64,000 bases of DNA from assembly GCA_021613535.1 (NCBI GenBank), contig CP075496.1:6138001-6202000 (forward strand), given 5' to 3'. How positions within the stretch are numbered: the stretch's first letter is position 1; each line of letters opens with the position of its first letter. Below are positions 48,108 through 58,199 of the stretch, in pieces. The position numbers and the translations under genes were made by a program. The notes beneath the pieces are model-generated. The model was not told the DNA's origin and did no database searches. It saw nothing but the letters and a program-made list of their open reading frames with translations. The DNA comes from Adineta vaga. Its lineage: Eukaryota; Rotifera.

Positions 48108-48599
48108 ATGACAGAAACGTTAGATGATGAGATCGATCATGATGAATTAACTCATACTAAAACGATCTTTCGTCGTCATTCCAAAGGTTCAGTTATGTTT
48201 AGTGGTTGTTCACCATCAGGTGATGTTATCATTATTGATAATATTAGTTCAACAAAATCGTTTGATTTGACGGGATGGCATATTGAACGACAGACTGATT
48301 CACAACCATTCCTGCGCTATACATTTCCCGATCAATTTATTATTCCACCATGGGCAACAGTTGAATTATGGACAAGTTCAGCAGCAACAAGAACAATGAC
48401 AAATGAAATTGAATATCATCAATCATCGGAATCTATTGAACAACAACAGCAGCAGCAGCAATCATTTGTTCGAATTAAAACTAAATTATTAACATGGAAT
48501 ACCGCATTACAATGGAGTGTTAATCGACTTTTAGATTCGAATGGACATGAAAGAGCTATTTTTACACATCGAACATTGTCATCACTTGAAGAGGAATAA
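48108..48599 (+). CDS. Stand-alone lamin tail domain (LTD) protein
   Basis: A single uninterrupted frame of 163 residues. After about 25 acidic residues, residues 26-150 fit the Ig-like lamin tail domain: KGSVMFSGCSPSGDVIIIDN, LTGWHIERQTDSQP, YTFPDQFIIPPWATVELWTS, then LLTWNTALQWSVNRLLDSNG. The order and the G-W-x-I-x-R, Y-x-F-P and V-x-L/I-W motifs agree with nuclear lamins and LMNTD proteins. There is no coiled-coil rod, no nuclear localisation signal that I can see and no CaaX box (it ends LEEE), so it cannot polymerise like a lamin. A Gln run (CAA/CAG) interrupts a loop at about 48440-48462. The lack of introns contrasts with its neighbours. Function unknown; binding to nuclear or chromatin partners is a guess. 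Confidence 0.8.
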   Translation: MTETLDDEIDHDELTHTKTIFRRHSKGSVMFSGCSPSGDVIIIDNISSTKSFDLTGWHIERQTDSQPFLRYTFPDQFIIPPWATVELWTSSAATRTMTNEIEYHQSSESIEQQQQQQQSFVRIKTKLLTWNTALQWSVNRLLDSNGHERAIFTHRTLSSLEEE

Positions 48600-49032
48600 A
48601 CTGTTAAAGAATTGTTCGAAAAAATAAGGTCACATCGAAATCGTAAATCATCGAAAGAAATAAAAACCTTCTTCTTTATTGTTGTTAATAAATGTTTTAT
48701 TGAATTCAAAGATTTCTCCTTCATTTATAAATTACGTCAAAGTGTAAAATGATAAGGTCAAAAAAGTATATAGTCTTTTCTAATACCTGAACGAATTACT
48801 AAAATCATTTGTCCTTCACTAATATACCTGTGTATGTCTTTTTTTGGATATAAAGATATAATCGACATTTTTTTCGAGTAAATATTACTCGGCAATATTA
48901 TTTTTATTATCATTTCATGCAGATGTTTGAAAACAACATTTGTGTATTACAGAATCTCATAATGAATCTGAAAAGAAGAGAACGTAGGTGTAAAACAGAT
49001 GTCAATTTTCTCATTCGACGAATAATCCACCT

Positions 49033-49038
49033 TATAAA
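49033..49038 (+). promoter_or_regulatory. TATA box of the secreted-protein gene
   Basis: TATAAA lies 97 nt upstream of the start codon at 49130. It implies transcription initiation near 49065 and a short 5' leader. Few other genes in this window have such a clear TATA element, apart from histone H4. Confidence 0.55.
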
Positions 49039-49129
49039 TTAGCAAGTTTATATTCTTAGTATCCGATAAATTCGTTTTTCTTCATCATCTTCAATCGCTT
49101 CAATTCAATCAAAACCACTCATCGCTAAC

Positions 49130-49933
49130 ATGAAGTGTTTCGCTTTAATCGCTGCTCTCTGCTTCCTTGGCGTTTGCGCTGGAGATTCACTCTCACTTGA
49201 CTTTCTTACTGAAAATTTGCTCAATCCCATGCTTGAGCAAATTCAAAACAGTTAGTTGAATTAATGATTAAATGTCTTTTATTTTTAATGAATATTTTCT
49301 TTTTATCTAGATGCTTTGGGCATGCTTTCCCAACAAATTTCATCACTCTTCGGAAATCTCTTTCAGCCTTGGCAAACGTGGATTAAATGATGTTTTAAGC
49401 GTTAATCTTTCACAAGTAAGATCAATAATACACGAAGATTTCGATAATTCTTTTTTGTGTCTTTAAGATTTTGGCTCCATTCATTGCTAAAATCAAAGAA
49501 GTCTACCAACAAGTCTTCTCTAACTTCCTTCAAATTGTTCAAAATGTTGAAGCTGTAAATATTATTTCTAACACATTATTCCCTTCTTAGCATTTTCAAA
49601 ATGAACTAAACATGTATCGTGCACTTTTGTTTTCTAGTGGATCTCCAAACCAGACTGGGCTCGTATCGAATTTACTCGTGTTGGTGCTGATGCTGAAGCT
49701 ATTGTTGCTCGTCTTGACCTCGGTGTTGACGTAAGTTTGATATGATCGATATGCAAGAATACTCATTTTCATTTGATGTGTTTTTTGTTTTTCAGTTTTT
49801 ACAACCACTCGTTACCCTCGTTCAACAACACTTAGGAACCCTCATCACTGACTTCCAAGGTATCATCAGTCAAGTTTTAAATGCTGCTTCACACACAGCT
49901 AATCCACTTATTGGCATTCTCTCACAAAAATAA
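49130..49933 (+). CDS. Small secreted protein of unknown family, codon-biased, with a frame break in exon 2
   Basis: Exons: 49130-49250, 49311-49415, 49468-49554, 49638-49730 and 49796-49933, about 180 residues. The first 18 residues are a textbook signal peptide (MKCFALIAALCFLGVCAG). The rest is a series of amphipathic helices (FLTENLLNPMLEQIQ, ILAPFIAKIKEVYQQVF, FLQPLVTLVQQHLGTLI) with few Cys, so a helical secreted or lipid-binding protein is plausible. I do not recognise the family. Codons are richer in C-ending choices (CTC, TTC, ATC, GTC) than in neighbours, and a TATA box is present, which suggests strong expression. Exon 2 opens in one frame and closes in another (KRGLNDVLSVNLSQ): a stop (49388-49390) is reached unless one base is removed or two are added near 49366-49376. 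Exons 3-5 are clean. Confidence 0.72.
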
Positions 49934-50151
49934 ATAAATCTTTGATCTTGAAGAAGTTTATTTTCCTTTTGTGTCTACTTCAATAATGTAATCTTAAAAG
50001 TTCTGAAAAAAAAGAATTATTGATGATAAGACAATTGTCTCTGTAAATGATTTTATCGAAGAAAAGAAATAGGATTCATGTGACTTAGTAAATTAGAACA
50101 AGGACATTTTAGTATTAACGATTCTTGCGAAAGTAGAACATATGAAAATGA

Positions 50152-51060
50152 TCATATTGCTTTGACGAATTGTAGATTGAACCTGAAAGAAAAAATAAAC
50201 AGTTGGATAGATTCTCATTTGGATATTTTATCTTGTTTTTACCATTGTTTAATTTCATTTCCATCACGTTGAAGATTATTTAGAGGAATACAAATCTAAG
50301 AGAAAATTTGCAAATATGTTTGCCTATTATGATAAATTAGATCTCTTACTTCTCGATCACGTGGTACTGATGGATCTGTATGGTTTTCCACAAGAACATG
50401 TAGAGTTTCTTTAATAAATTTTTCATATGTATCAGAAAACAACAATGGTTCTTTCCATAAGACAGCAGCATTTTCAACAATAACTCTTGATTGTTTTTCT
50501 TTTGGATTTTCCTTAGAATCATTTTCAATCAATGAAAAATATATATCCATTTCAGGTGAATAGATCTGTTCAGGTCGTATGATACCTTGTGCATCAATGA
50601 TTTGTATAATTAATTGATTATTTTCATGATTAAATCGAATCGATAATTGTAATCGACCATGTTTAGCATCTGGATGTACAACTGGATCATATTCTGTGAC
50701 ATTTAATTGAGATTGATGCTCATTTATATCATCAGTGGCATGGTGTTGACCCGATGCAATTTCATTAACACGTGTACGAAAATCTTCATCTTGTAAACGA
50801 TCGATATCAGATTGTTCTCGAACAATTTTTCCAGTGGGTTGATGTTCAGAAGTGAGAATTTGCTGATTTGCATCGAATTCTATTGTCTCACTGGGAGTAC
50901 CTTGAGGAAGAGGTTTAACATTGTCTAAACCTTGAATATTCGATGTTCCAGGTTGTTTATCCTAGAGAGGAAAAACATGTGACAGATGCTTATTTAAAGA
51001 AATTAAAAGAAAAATTTCCATTTATTTATATGAATTTTGTCTAAATCTGTTACATACCAT
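50152..51060 (-). CDS. C2-like domain protein of unknown function
   Basis: Four exons (51060-51058, 50961-50350, 50295-50243, 50182-50152) join in phase to about 232 residues. The first coding exon is just the ATG, immediately followed by a gtatgt donor. Residues 1-100 are acidic and disordered. The remainder resembles a C2 beta-sandwich: HGRLQLSIRFNHENNQLIIQ, IIDAQGI, YFSLIENDSKENPKEKQSR, VLWKEPLLFSDTYEKFIKET, LHVLVEN and a final IPLNNLQ, IKQWFNLQ. The usual Asp residues of calcium-binding C2 loops are only partly visible, so a calcium-independent C2 is possible. There is no transmembrane segment. I cannot name an orthologue. Confidence 0.65.
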
Positions 51061-51920
51061 AGTTTTAGTATACACGTATATTATAAATAGAAGAGATATT
51101 GCACTATAAAATACCCGCGTTAAATAGGTGAGAAAGAGTGTGAATGATAAGATAACCGATTATGAAAAGAACGAACAAATATATGCAGAGATAAACTATT
51201 GATTAATGCTTTTCCTGAGAATATTTATTCAAAAAATATATAGATGAAAAAATATGATTTCTTCTATTGAAAATTTCAATCGTTGACATTTCATATTACA
51301 TTGTTAAATTCATTATATTTTCCAGCGTATATATTCAAAATGAAAACATTATAATAACGTATGCAAATTTAAATGAATTTTTCTAGTTAAACTCAACATG
51401 CCTTCGTCGATATTCATATCATATCGAGAATATATAACTAATATAGTTAGTTTATGCACTTTCAAAACATCTGGAGTACTTTTGATAGAATAACATTTCT
51501 TTTTTTAAATTTGCATCTAAATCACACCATTGTATTCACAATTAAATGTTTGTTCTGTTCGTTCAATCAATCATTACGTTCAACATGAAATGAATGAATG
51601 CATGGAAATTGTTATTAATTGAATAAAATATGGACTTATTTCATTGGTTATACAATAGTTTCAATAGATGTCCTTTTGTATAATTAAAAGTCTAGTTTTT
51701 TTTGTTTCGAATAATCGTAAAATATCTAAAAGTCGAAAAAAATTCTTTTCAAAAAATAATCTCTTCATACAACAAAATAATTTCATTTTTAAACGAAGGT
51801 TTTCTAAATCATTATAAAGAAATCAACAATATGACGACTACAAATGCAATATTGATAACATATTTTGAAGGTTTTTGAAAAAGAAACACTAATTGTTCGT
51901 TTTCTAGATTATATTGTACA
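51061..51920. other. Divergent intergenic region, 0.86 kb
   Basis: Very AT-rich DNA between the C2-like gene (-) and RPS25 (+). It must carry both promoters. The right end has a pyrimidine-rich tttctag followed by AT (51901-51909), 13 nt before the RPS25 start. No gene seen. Confidence 0.5.
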
Positions 51921-52461
51921 ATGCCGGCTAAAGCTGCTCAACCAAAAAAGAAAGAAAAAGAAGCATCAGCAAGTTCATCTGGTGGGGGTAAAGCAAAAAA
52001 GAAGAAATGGTCAAAAGGAAAAGTTCGTGATAAACTTAATAATATGGTTCGTATTCAATTCTTTCATCTTCTTCATCATTTGATTACTCAATATCCTTTT
52101 CCTTTAGGTTTTATTCGACAAAGCAACATATGATAAATGTGTTAAAGATATGCCACAATACAAATTGATTACTCCGGCAATTGTATGTGAACGTTTCAAA
52201 GTACGAGGTTCACTCGCACGTCAAATAATTCGTGAACTTGTTAATCGTGGTCTCATTCGTGCAGTTGTTAAACACAGTCGACAAGAAATCTATACTCGTG
52301 CTACAAAAGAAGATGCACCCGGTGAACAAGATGGTGGTAAAGACGGTCAAACGGAAAAGAAAGAAGGTGGTGGTGGTGGTGGTAAAAAGAGTGGCAAAAA
52401 AGCAGCTAAAGAAGAAGCAGCAGCAGCAGCCGCCGCCGCAGCTGAAGAAGCTACGTCGTAA
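51921..52461 (+). CDS. rps25: 40S ribosomal protein S25 with long low-complexity C-terminal extension
   Basis: Two exons (51921-52046, 52108-52461) give 159 residues; the usual length is near 120-125. The basic N-terminus ends [16 protein letters not shown], followed by the winged-helix core ([54 protein letters not shown]), typical of eS25. Family members end a few residues after YTR. Here about 45 extra residues follow: a Gly run (GGGGGG), Lys-rich sequence and an Ala run encoded by GCA/GCC repeats. eS25 sits in the head of the small ribosomal subunit and is needed by several viral IRESs and for some initiation modes. DCAF7 starts only 112 nt downstream. Confidence 0.95.
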
Positions 52462-52497
52462 AAATATCGAACTTTGTTTAGTCATTTGTTTTTGTTG

Positions 52498-52503
52498 AAT
52501 AAA
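52498..52503 (+). terminator. Polyadenylation signal of RPS25
   Basis: AATAAA lies 37 nt after the RPS25 stop codon, in TTGAATAAACATC. The next gene starts 71 nt further on, so cleavage here must occur very close to the DCAF7 mRNA start. Confidence 0.6.
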
Positions 52504-52561
52504 CATCAAAAAGAAGAATATAAAGGAAAAAAAACGTCGAATGAGTAAAAACATTTGTTTC

Positions 52562-52573
52562 TCTTTTCTAGAT
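52562..52573 (+). promoter_or_regulatory. Candidate trans-splice acceptor between RPS25 and DCAF7
   Basis: TCTTTTCTAGAT: a pyrimidine tract ending in TAG is followed by AT and then directly by the DCAF7 start codon. There is no room for a separate promoter and 5' exon between the RPS25 polyadenylation signal and this site. Spliced-leader trans-splicing is known in bdelloid rotifers; its use here is inference. Confidence 0.6.
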
Positions 52574-53874
52574 ATGTCTTCAACAAATCATACGAAACGA
52601 AAAGAAATCTATCGATATGAAGCTCCATGGATGGTTTATGCAATGAATTGGTCAATTAGACCAGATAAACGTTTTCGTTTAGCACTTGGTTCATTCGTTG
52701 AAGAATATAATAATAAAGTACTAATTGTTAATTTCATAAATATATTCTTTTATTTTTCAAATTAGGTACAAATTGTTTCACTTAATGAAGAAACATCCGA
52801 ATTTATGTCACGTTCAACATTTGATCATCCTTATCCAACGACAAAATTAATGTGGATACCAGATACAGTAAAGAAAAATCTTCTTTTTATGAATTTAAAT
52901 ATTTTTCAATTTTGAAGAAAGGAACTTTTCCGGATTTACTTGCTACAAGTGGTGATTATCTACGTGTTTGGCAAGTTAATGATCATGCAACACGATTAGA
53001 ATGTTTGTTGAATAATGTAACGTTGAAAATTTCTTCATTTTTCAATTCAATTCTTGAGTTATTATTTAGAATAAAAATTCCGATTTTTGTGCACCATTAA
53101 CATCATTCGATTGGAATGAAATCGATCCAAATCTAATTGGTACATCAAGTATTGATACAACATGTACAATATGGGGTCTGGAAGTAACTATTTTATTTTC
53201 TCTTATAAATAATCTAACTAAATTTGATCTTCATTTTAAGACTGGACAAGCCATTAGTCGAACAAATCCAGTTAGTGGACATGTTCGAACACAATTAATT
53301 GCTCATGATAAAGAAGTCTATGATATTGCCTTTAGTCGTGGAAGTAGTGGCCGTGATATGTTTGCATCTGTTGGTGCTGATGGTTCTATACGAATGTTTG
53401 ATTTACGTCATTTAGAACATTCAACAATTATATATGAAGATCCACAACATCATTCATTATTACGTTTAGCATGGAATAAACAAGATCCAAATTATTTATC
53501 AACATTTGCCATGGATTCAATGGAAATTGTTATACTTGATGTTCGAGTGCCATGTACACCTGTAGCTCGATTAAGTAATCATCGATCTGGTGTTAATGGA
53601 ATGGCTTGGGCACCACATTCAGCATGTCATATTTGTACAGCTGGTGAGTACATGAACAGTTCTTGTTATCTTTTTTTCAAACCATTTTTGTCTGTTTATA
53701 GGTGATGATAAACAAGCATTAATTTGGGATATTCAACAAATGCCAAAGGCAATTGAAGATCCTATACTTGCTTATTCATCTGATGGTGAAATAAATCAAG
53801 TTCAATGGAGTACCACTCAGCCAGATTGGATAGCTATTTGTTTTAATAATTTTCTTGAAATCTTACGTGTATAG
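52574..53874 (+). CDS. dcaf7: DDB1- and CUL4-associated factor 7 (WDR68/HAN11)
   Basis: Six exons (52574-52717, 52766-52867, 52918-53016, 53070-53183, 53241-53643, 53702-53874) join in phase to 344 residues (human 342). Near-identity to vertebrate DCAF7 runs throughout: [124 protein letters not shown] and the end NFLEILRV. It is a WD40 beta-propeller scaffold that binds DYRK1A/HIPK2 kinases and CUL4-DDB1 ligase. The first intron sits after EEYNNK. Confidence 0.97.
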
Positions 53875-54148
53875 TTAATTTATGTCTCAAAGTGCATTTT
53901 TTAACAAAACGAAACTGTATTTATGAATGATGGGAATCTCTTTTTTTCTATCGACACGAAACATTAGTTTTCTTTTCTTGTTTTTCTTCTCTATTTCTCT
54001 TTTTTTTTGTATTAAACAATAGAATTTAATTCCTACGAAAAAGATGGCGTGAGTATTGAATATTATTCTCATATGTCTTCATATTTTATTTTTGTGTCGG
54101 TCGTATTTTGGACGTCAATATAAAGGACAGCTAGCTTTTCACTGACAA

Positions 54149-54182
54149 CCAATAGGATAGAACGTCAAAAAGTGTATATAAA
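54149..54182 (+). promoter_or_regulatory. CCAAT and TATA elements of the histone H4 promoter
   Basis: CCAAT at 54149-54153 and TATATAAA at 54175-54182 lie 107 and 81 nt before the H4 start codon. TATA position predicts transcription start near 54205. An attttag followed by AT (54211-54219) lies just after. Confidence 0.6.
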
Positions 54183-54255
54183 CGATCAGATATATTGTTC
54201 ATTTCATGTCATTTTAGATTTTTTCTTTCGACTTAATTTTTCTCATTCTTTTTCA

Positions 54256-54748
<493 letters not shown>

Positions 54749-55741
54749 ATGATCAACTTTTTTGCAGAATTAACCTGTGATAAAGAAATATGTACATGTA
54801 CATGTATCTCTATTTGTATTTAATGTTCTTCTTCTTGATTGTGTATGTTCATGCTTGCAATTCTACAAAATATTCCTACTATATATATTCATATATAGAT
54901 TCTGAATGTTCTATTGTCTATCAATAAAAATTGTCTGTTTGTCATTATGTTCATTATATTGAAAATAAACGAAAAGAAAATATTTACTTGAATAGAAAGA
55001 TGAATCTATTTGATGATATCAATGTTCATTTATATGTGCATAGAAAGAGGGTAATTGCATAACGATTAGGAAATATGAATAAATAAAGAAAGTTACAATG
55101 AATGTAAATTTTTCTTTGAGATCTTTCGAAATTTGTATACGTGTATCTATAATTTAATTTAATATTCACCAAACGTTAATATTCATTTCTTTATCGTTTT
55201 CAGCTGGATGTTTTAACTGATCTTTATCAAATTGAACTGAACTGTCGGTTATGAATTATAACTATATATCTAAATTAAGCCTTAAATTATCAGTAGATAG
55301 GTATTCGAGTCAAGATGATATGATGTATTTCCTTAGATATGGTTGAAAGAAAACTACGCACATGTGGTGAATGAAACAAAAACAGACTGATAGTATAGTC
55401 TGTTTAGTTAGTTACTGAATGCTTGATGACTCATTGTACATTTGTTTCGAGCCAATGAAAATATGGTGGTTGTATACGACGTAATAAAAATTTACAAAAC
55501 AAATTTAAATTAAGTTCTCATAATGTAAAAAATAATCTTTAAAATTTAGTTTCAAAATTTTTCTAATGATTTATGATCAACAAATTTTTATTGATTCTTT
55601 TACCAACGAAGTAAACTATGGACTATTCGACTCCTCTATCTCAGCTAGTTTTAATCGTTTATTCAAACGCGAAAGTTAGATGTTTGACAATTTTTCATTG
55701 TATTTATTTTAGATCTACTGTTCCCCAGTTCATTCCTTAAG
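54749..55741. other. Intergenic, 1 kb, between H4 and RPL7
   Basis: An AATAAA at 54923-54928 probably serves H4. A likely RPL7 5' acceptor-like site (attttag followed by AT) is at 55706-55714, 29 nt before its start codon. No gene seen between. Confidence 0.5.
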
Positions 55742-56828
55742 ATGACTGATACGTATGTCTAAAAATACTCGATATTTATTCGATTTAATATTTTCGTTTC
55801 TAGCGTCAAAAAGGTGAACACGGCTACAACTGCAAAAACAACAACATCAGCATCAAAGACAAAAAAGGCCGTCCCGAAACTGCCTGAAGTCTTATTGAAA
55901 AAAAGAAAACTCTATGCTGATCTTAAAGCACGTCGTCTTCGCTCTCAATTACAAGCAACTAAAGTAAATGAACTAAAGTTTTTTATGTCACGAATTTTTT
56001 ATCATCTATTCATTGATGTTTTTTATTCCATCTAGAATAAGAAATACAAACGTTTAGTTATCTTCAAACGTGCTGAAAAATATACCAGCGAATATCGTAA
56101 AAAAGAACGTGATTTAATTCGTCTTAAACGTTCAGCTAAAGTACGTGGTAATTATCATGTTGAAGCTGAACCATCACTTGCTTTCGTTATGCGTATTCGT
56201 GGGTATGTTTTCATGAAAAGTTTCTTTTGACAAAAAAAGTTTTTCTTCTCTTTTATTCTTCTAGTATCCGTGGTGTTCATCCACGTGTCAAACAGGTTCT
56301 TCGCCTCTTTCGTTTACGTCAAATAAACAATGGTGTCTTTGTTAAACTTAATAAAGCTACTGTTCAAATGTTACGTATTGCTGAACCTTACATCGCATGG
56401 GGTTATCCAAATTTGAAATCAGTTCGAGAACTTGTTTACAAACGAGGCTTTGGAAAAGTTAACAAACAACGCATACCATTATCCGATAATAGTATCATTG
56501 AAAAAGCTCTCGGTAACTTTCAACAGGAATTCTAATAGAAAAGAATAAGATTTGGTTTGTTTAGGTAAACAAGATATCGTTTGTATGGAAGATCTTGTTC
56601 ATGAAATCTTCACTGTTGGAGAAAATTTCAAAAAGGCTTCAAACTTTCTTTGGCCATTCAAACTTAACAATCCAAAAGGTAATCACGATAAGAAAGATCT
56701 AATTGAAAATTTAATATGATCTCATTTTTATAGGTGGATGGCGCAAGAAAGCCAATCACTTTGCTGATGGAGGTGATTTTGGAAACCGTGAACTATACAT
56801 CAATCAATTGTTGCGTAAAATGGTTTAG
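55742..56828 (+). CDS. rpl7: 60S ribosomal protein L7
   Basis: Six exons (55742-55752, 55804-55963, 56036-56202, 56265-56512, 56565-56678, 56734-56828) join in phase to 264 residues, close to the usual 245-250. A Thr/Lys/Ala-rich N-terminus is followed by the uL30 signature: [106 protein letters not shown] and [12 protein letters not shown]. It is a large-subunit protein. The first coding exon has only 11 nt. A possible polyadenylation signal AATAAA is at 56885-56890. Confidence 0.97.
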
Positions 56829-58199
56829 ACGTGCTTTCTTCGTTGATTTTCACGTTCTATTTCGTTTACTAACAGCAACATGGAAATAAAAACAAAAAGA
56901 AAAAATGTTATTGTTTTGTTTTTTGCTTGTCGATTGAAACACATTCGAAAAAAAAATAAAACAAAGAAGATAAGAATTGCTGAATATGTCATTGTAGCCT
57001 GTTTTTTCGATCATCAGTCTGATCTATTCAAAAGCAGAAATGTTAGTAAAAATATGAAGAATAAAAGATCAGAACTTTATCAGTCATTTCTAAAGTTTCA
57101 GTTCTAATTACACATACATCGATTATGCCAAGACTATTTCAAATGTATGCTGCTAGTAGATGACAATACTAAAAATGATCATATTAACGTATTGAATAAA
57201 ATTGTCTTCGTTTGAGAGTAATTATTATCATTAAACCTGATATTGGATACAACGATTACGTATATGAGAATCGAAAAGAAATTAAAATAGTATCAAACTT
57301 CAGATTAGTGAAGTTTTTTATTCAGAACTAAACCTAAGATTTATCATACAAACATGAGCAATCGATGTTTTCACAAGTAAATACGATAATTCCATCTTTC
57401 TTCTATATGAAACATCTGGTAGAAAACCAACATTCAGTGCATTTCTAGGAGAATCAGTACATCTCTTGTGTGTGAAAAATTCTATACTCCAGTCGTATAA
57501 TTCCATACAAGATCATCTTGAAAACATCATAATAACATCCTTAGAGAAATCTTATACAGCTAAGGAAGAAAACAGATCAATATCCAAAAATAAGTACCCT
57601 TCTATATCTTCTATTTCCATCAAATGAATCCTATCATCTTTCCATTTTCCAAAAAATAGTTTTCCATTCTAGAAAATATCCATAAATAAAACTGAAAAGA
57701 CGTAAAGCATCTTTCTTCAATCTATGTTTGACTATCAACATGATAAAACTAATCATGAAGGTTATGTTCGATTAAATGATCGATCATTCCTCGAAAACAA
57801 CAATATCATTCATTTGATTAGTTCTTGTCATCGACTGATTATTTTACTATTCATATCATCAAGAACTACTATTATATATTTTCACATCAATTTCAATTGC
57901 TTCTATTGAATTATTTGTTTAATGAAAAAAAACCTACCTTTTCATATTTATTTATTTATTTGACAAAGAAACCTTTTAGTCTAGCAATCGTACCCATTTA
58001 GATTTATATAAGAATTTATTAAACTGCAAAAAACGTTAATTCTATAATCAAAAAGTCGAAGCAACATGCCAATAAACAAAAGACCGAAAACCACCTTCGT
58101 CCGAAGAATTCACAAAAAAACAAGAAATACACGCACACATATATATTCATTAAATTATTGAAGTACAAAGAAAAACCGGAAATACCTTGAAGATCAATT
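56829..58199. other. Convergent intergenic region, 1.4 kb, no gene supported
   Basis: The 3' ends of RPL7 (+) and the SCHIP1-like gene (-) face here. Open frames of about 60-78 codons are AT-driven and lack domain features. Confidence 0.5.

Noticed and set aside
48419-48724. Minus-strand frame with poly-Cys opposite the lamin-tail gene
   Set aside because: The Cys run is the antisense of the CAA/CAG Gln codons of the LTD protein; it is a shadow.
54749-54860. Search for a histone 3' stem-loop after H4
   Set aside because: No clear short hairpin with the usual histone loop and purine-rich downstream element was seen; an AATAAA further on is a simpler end signal.
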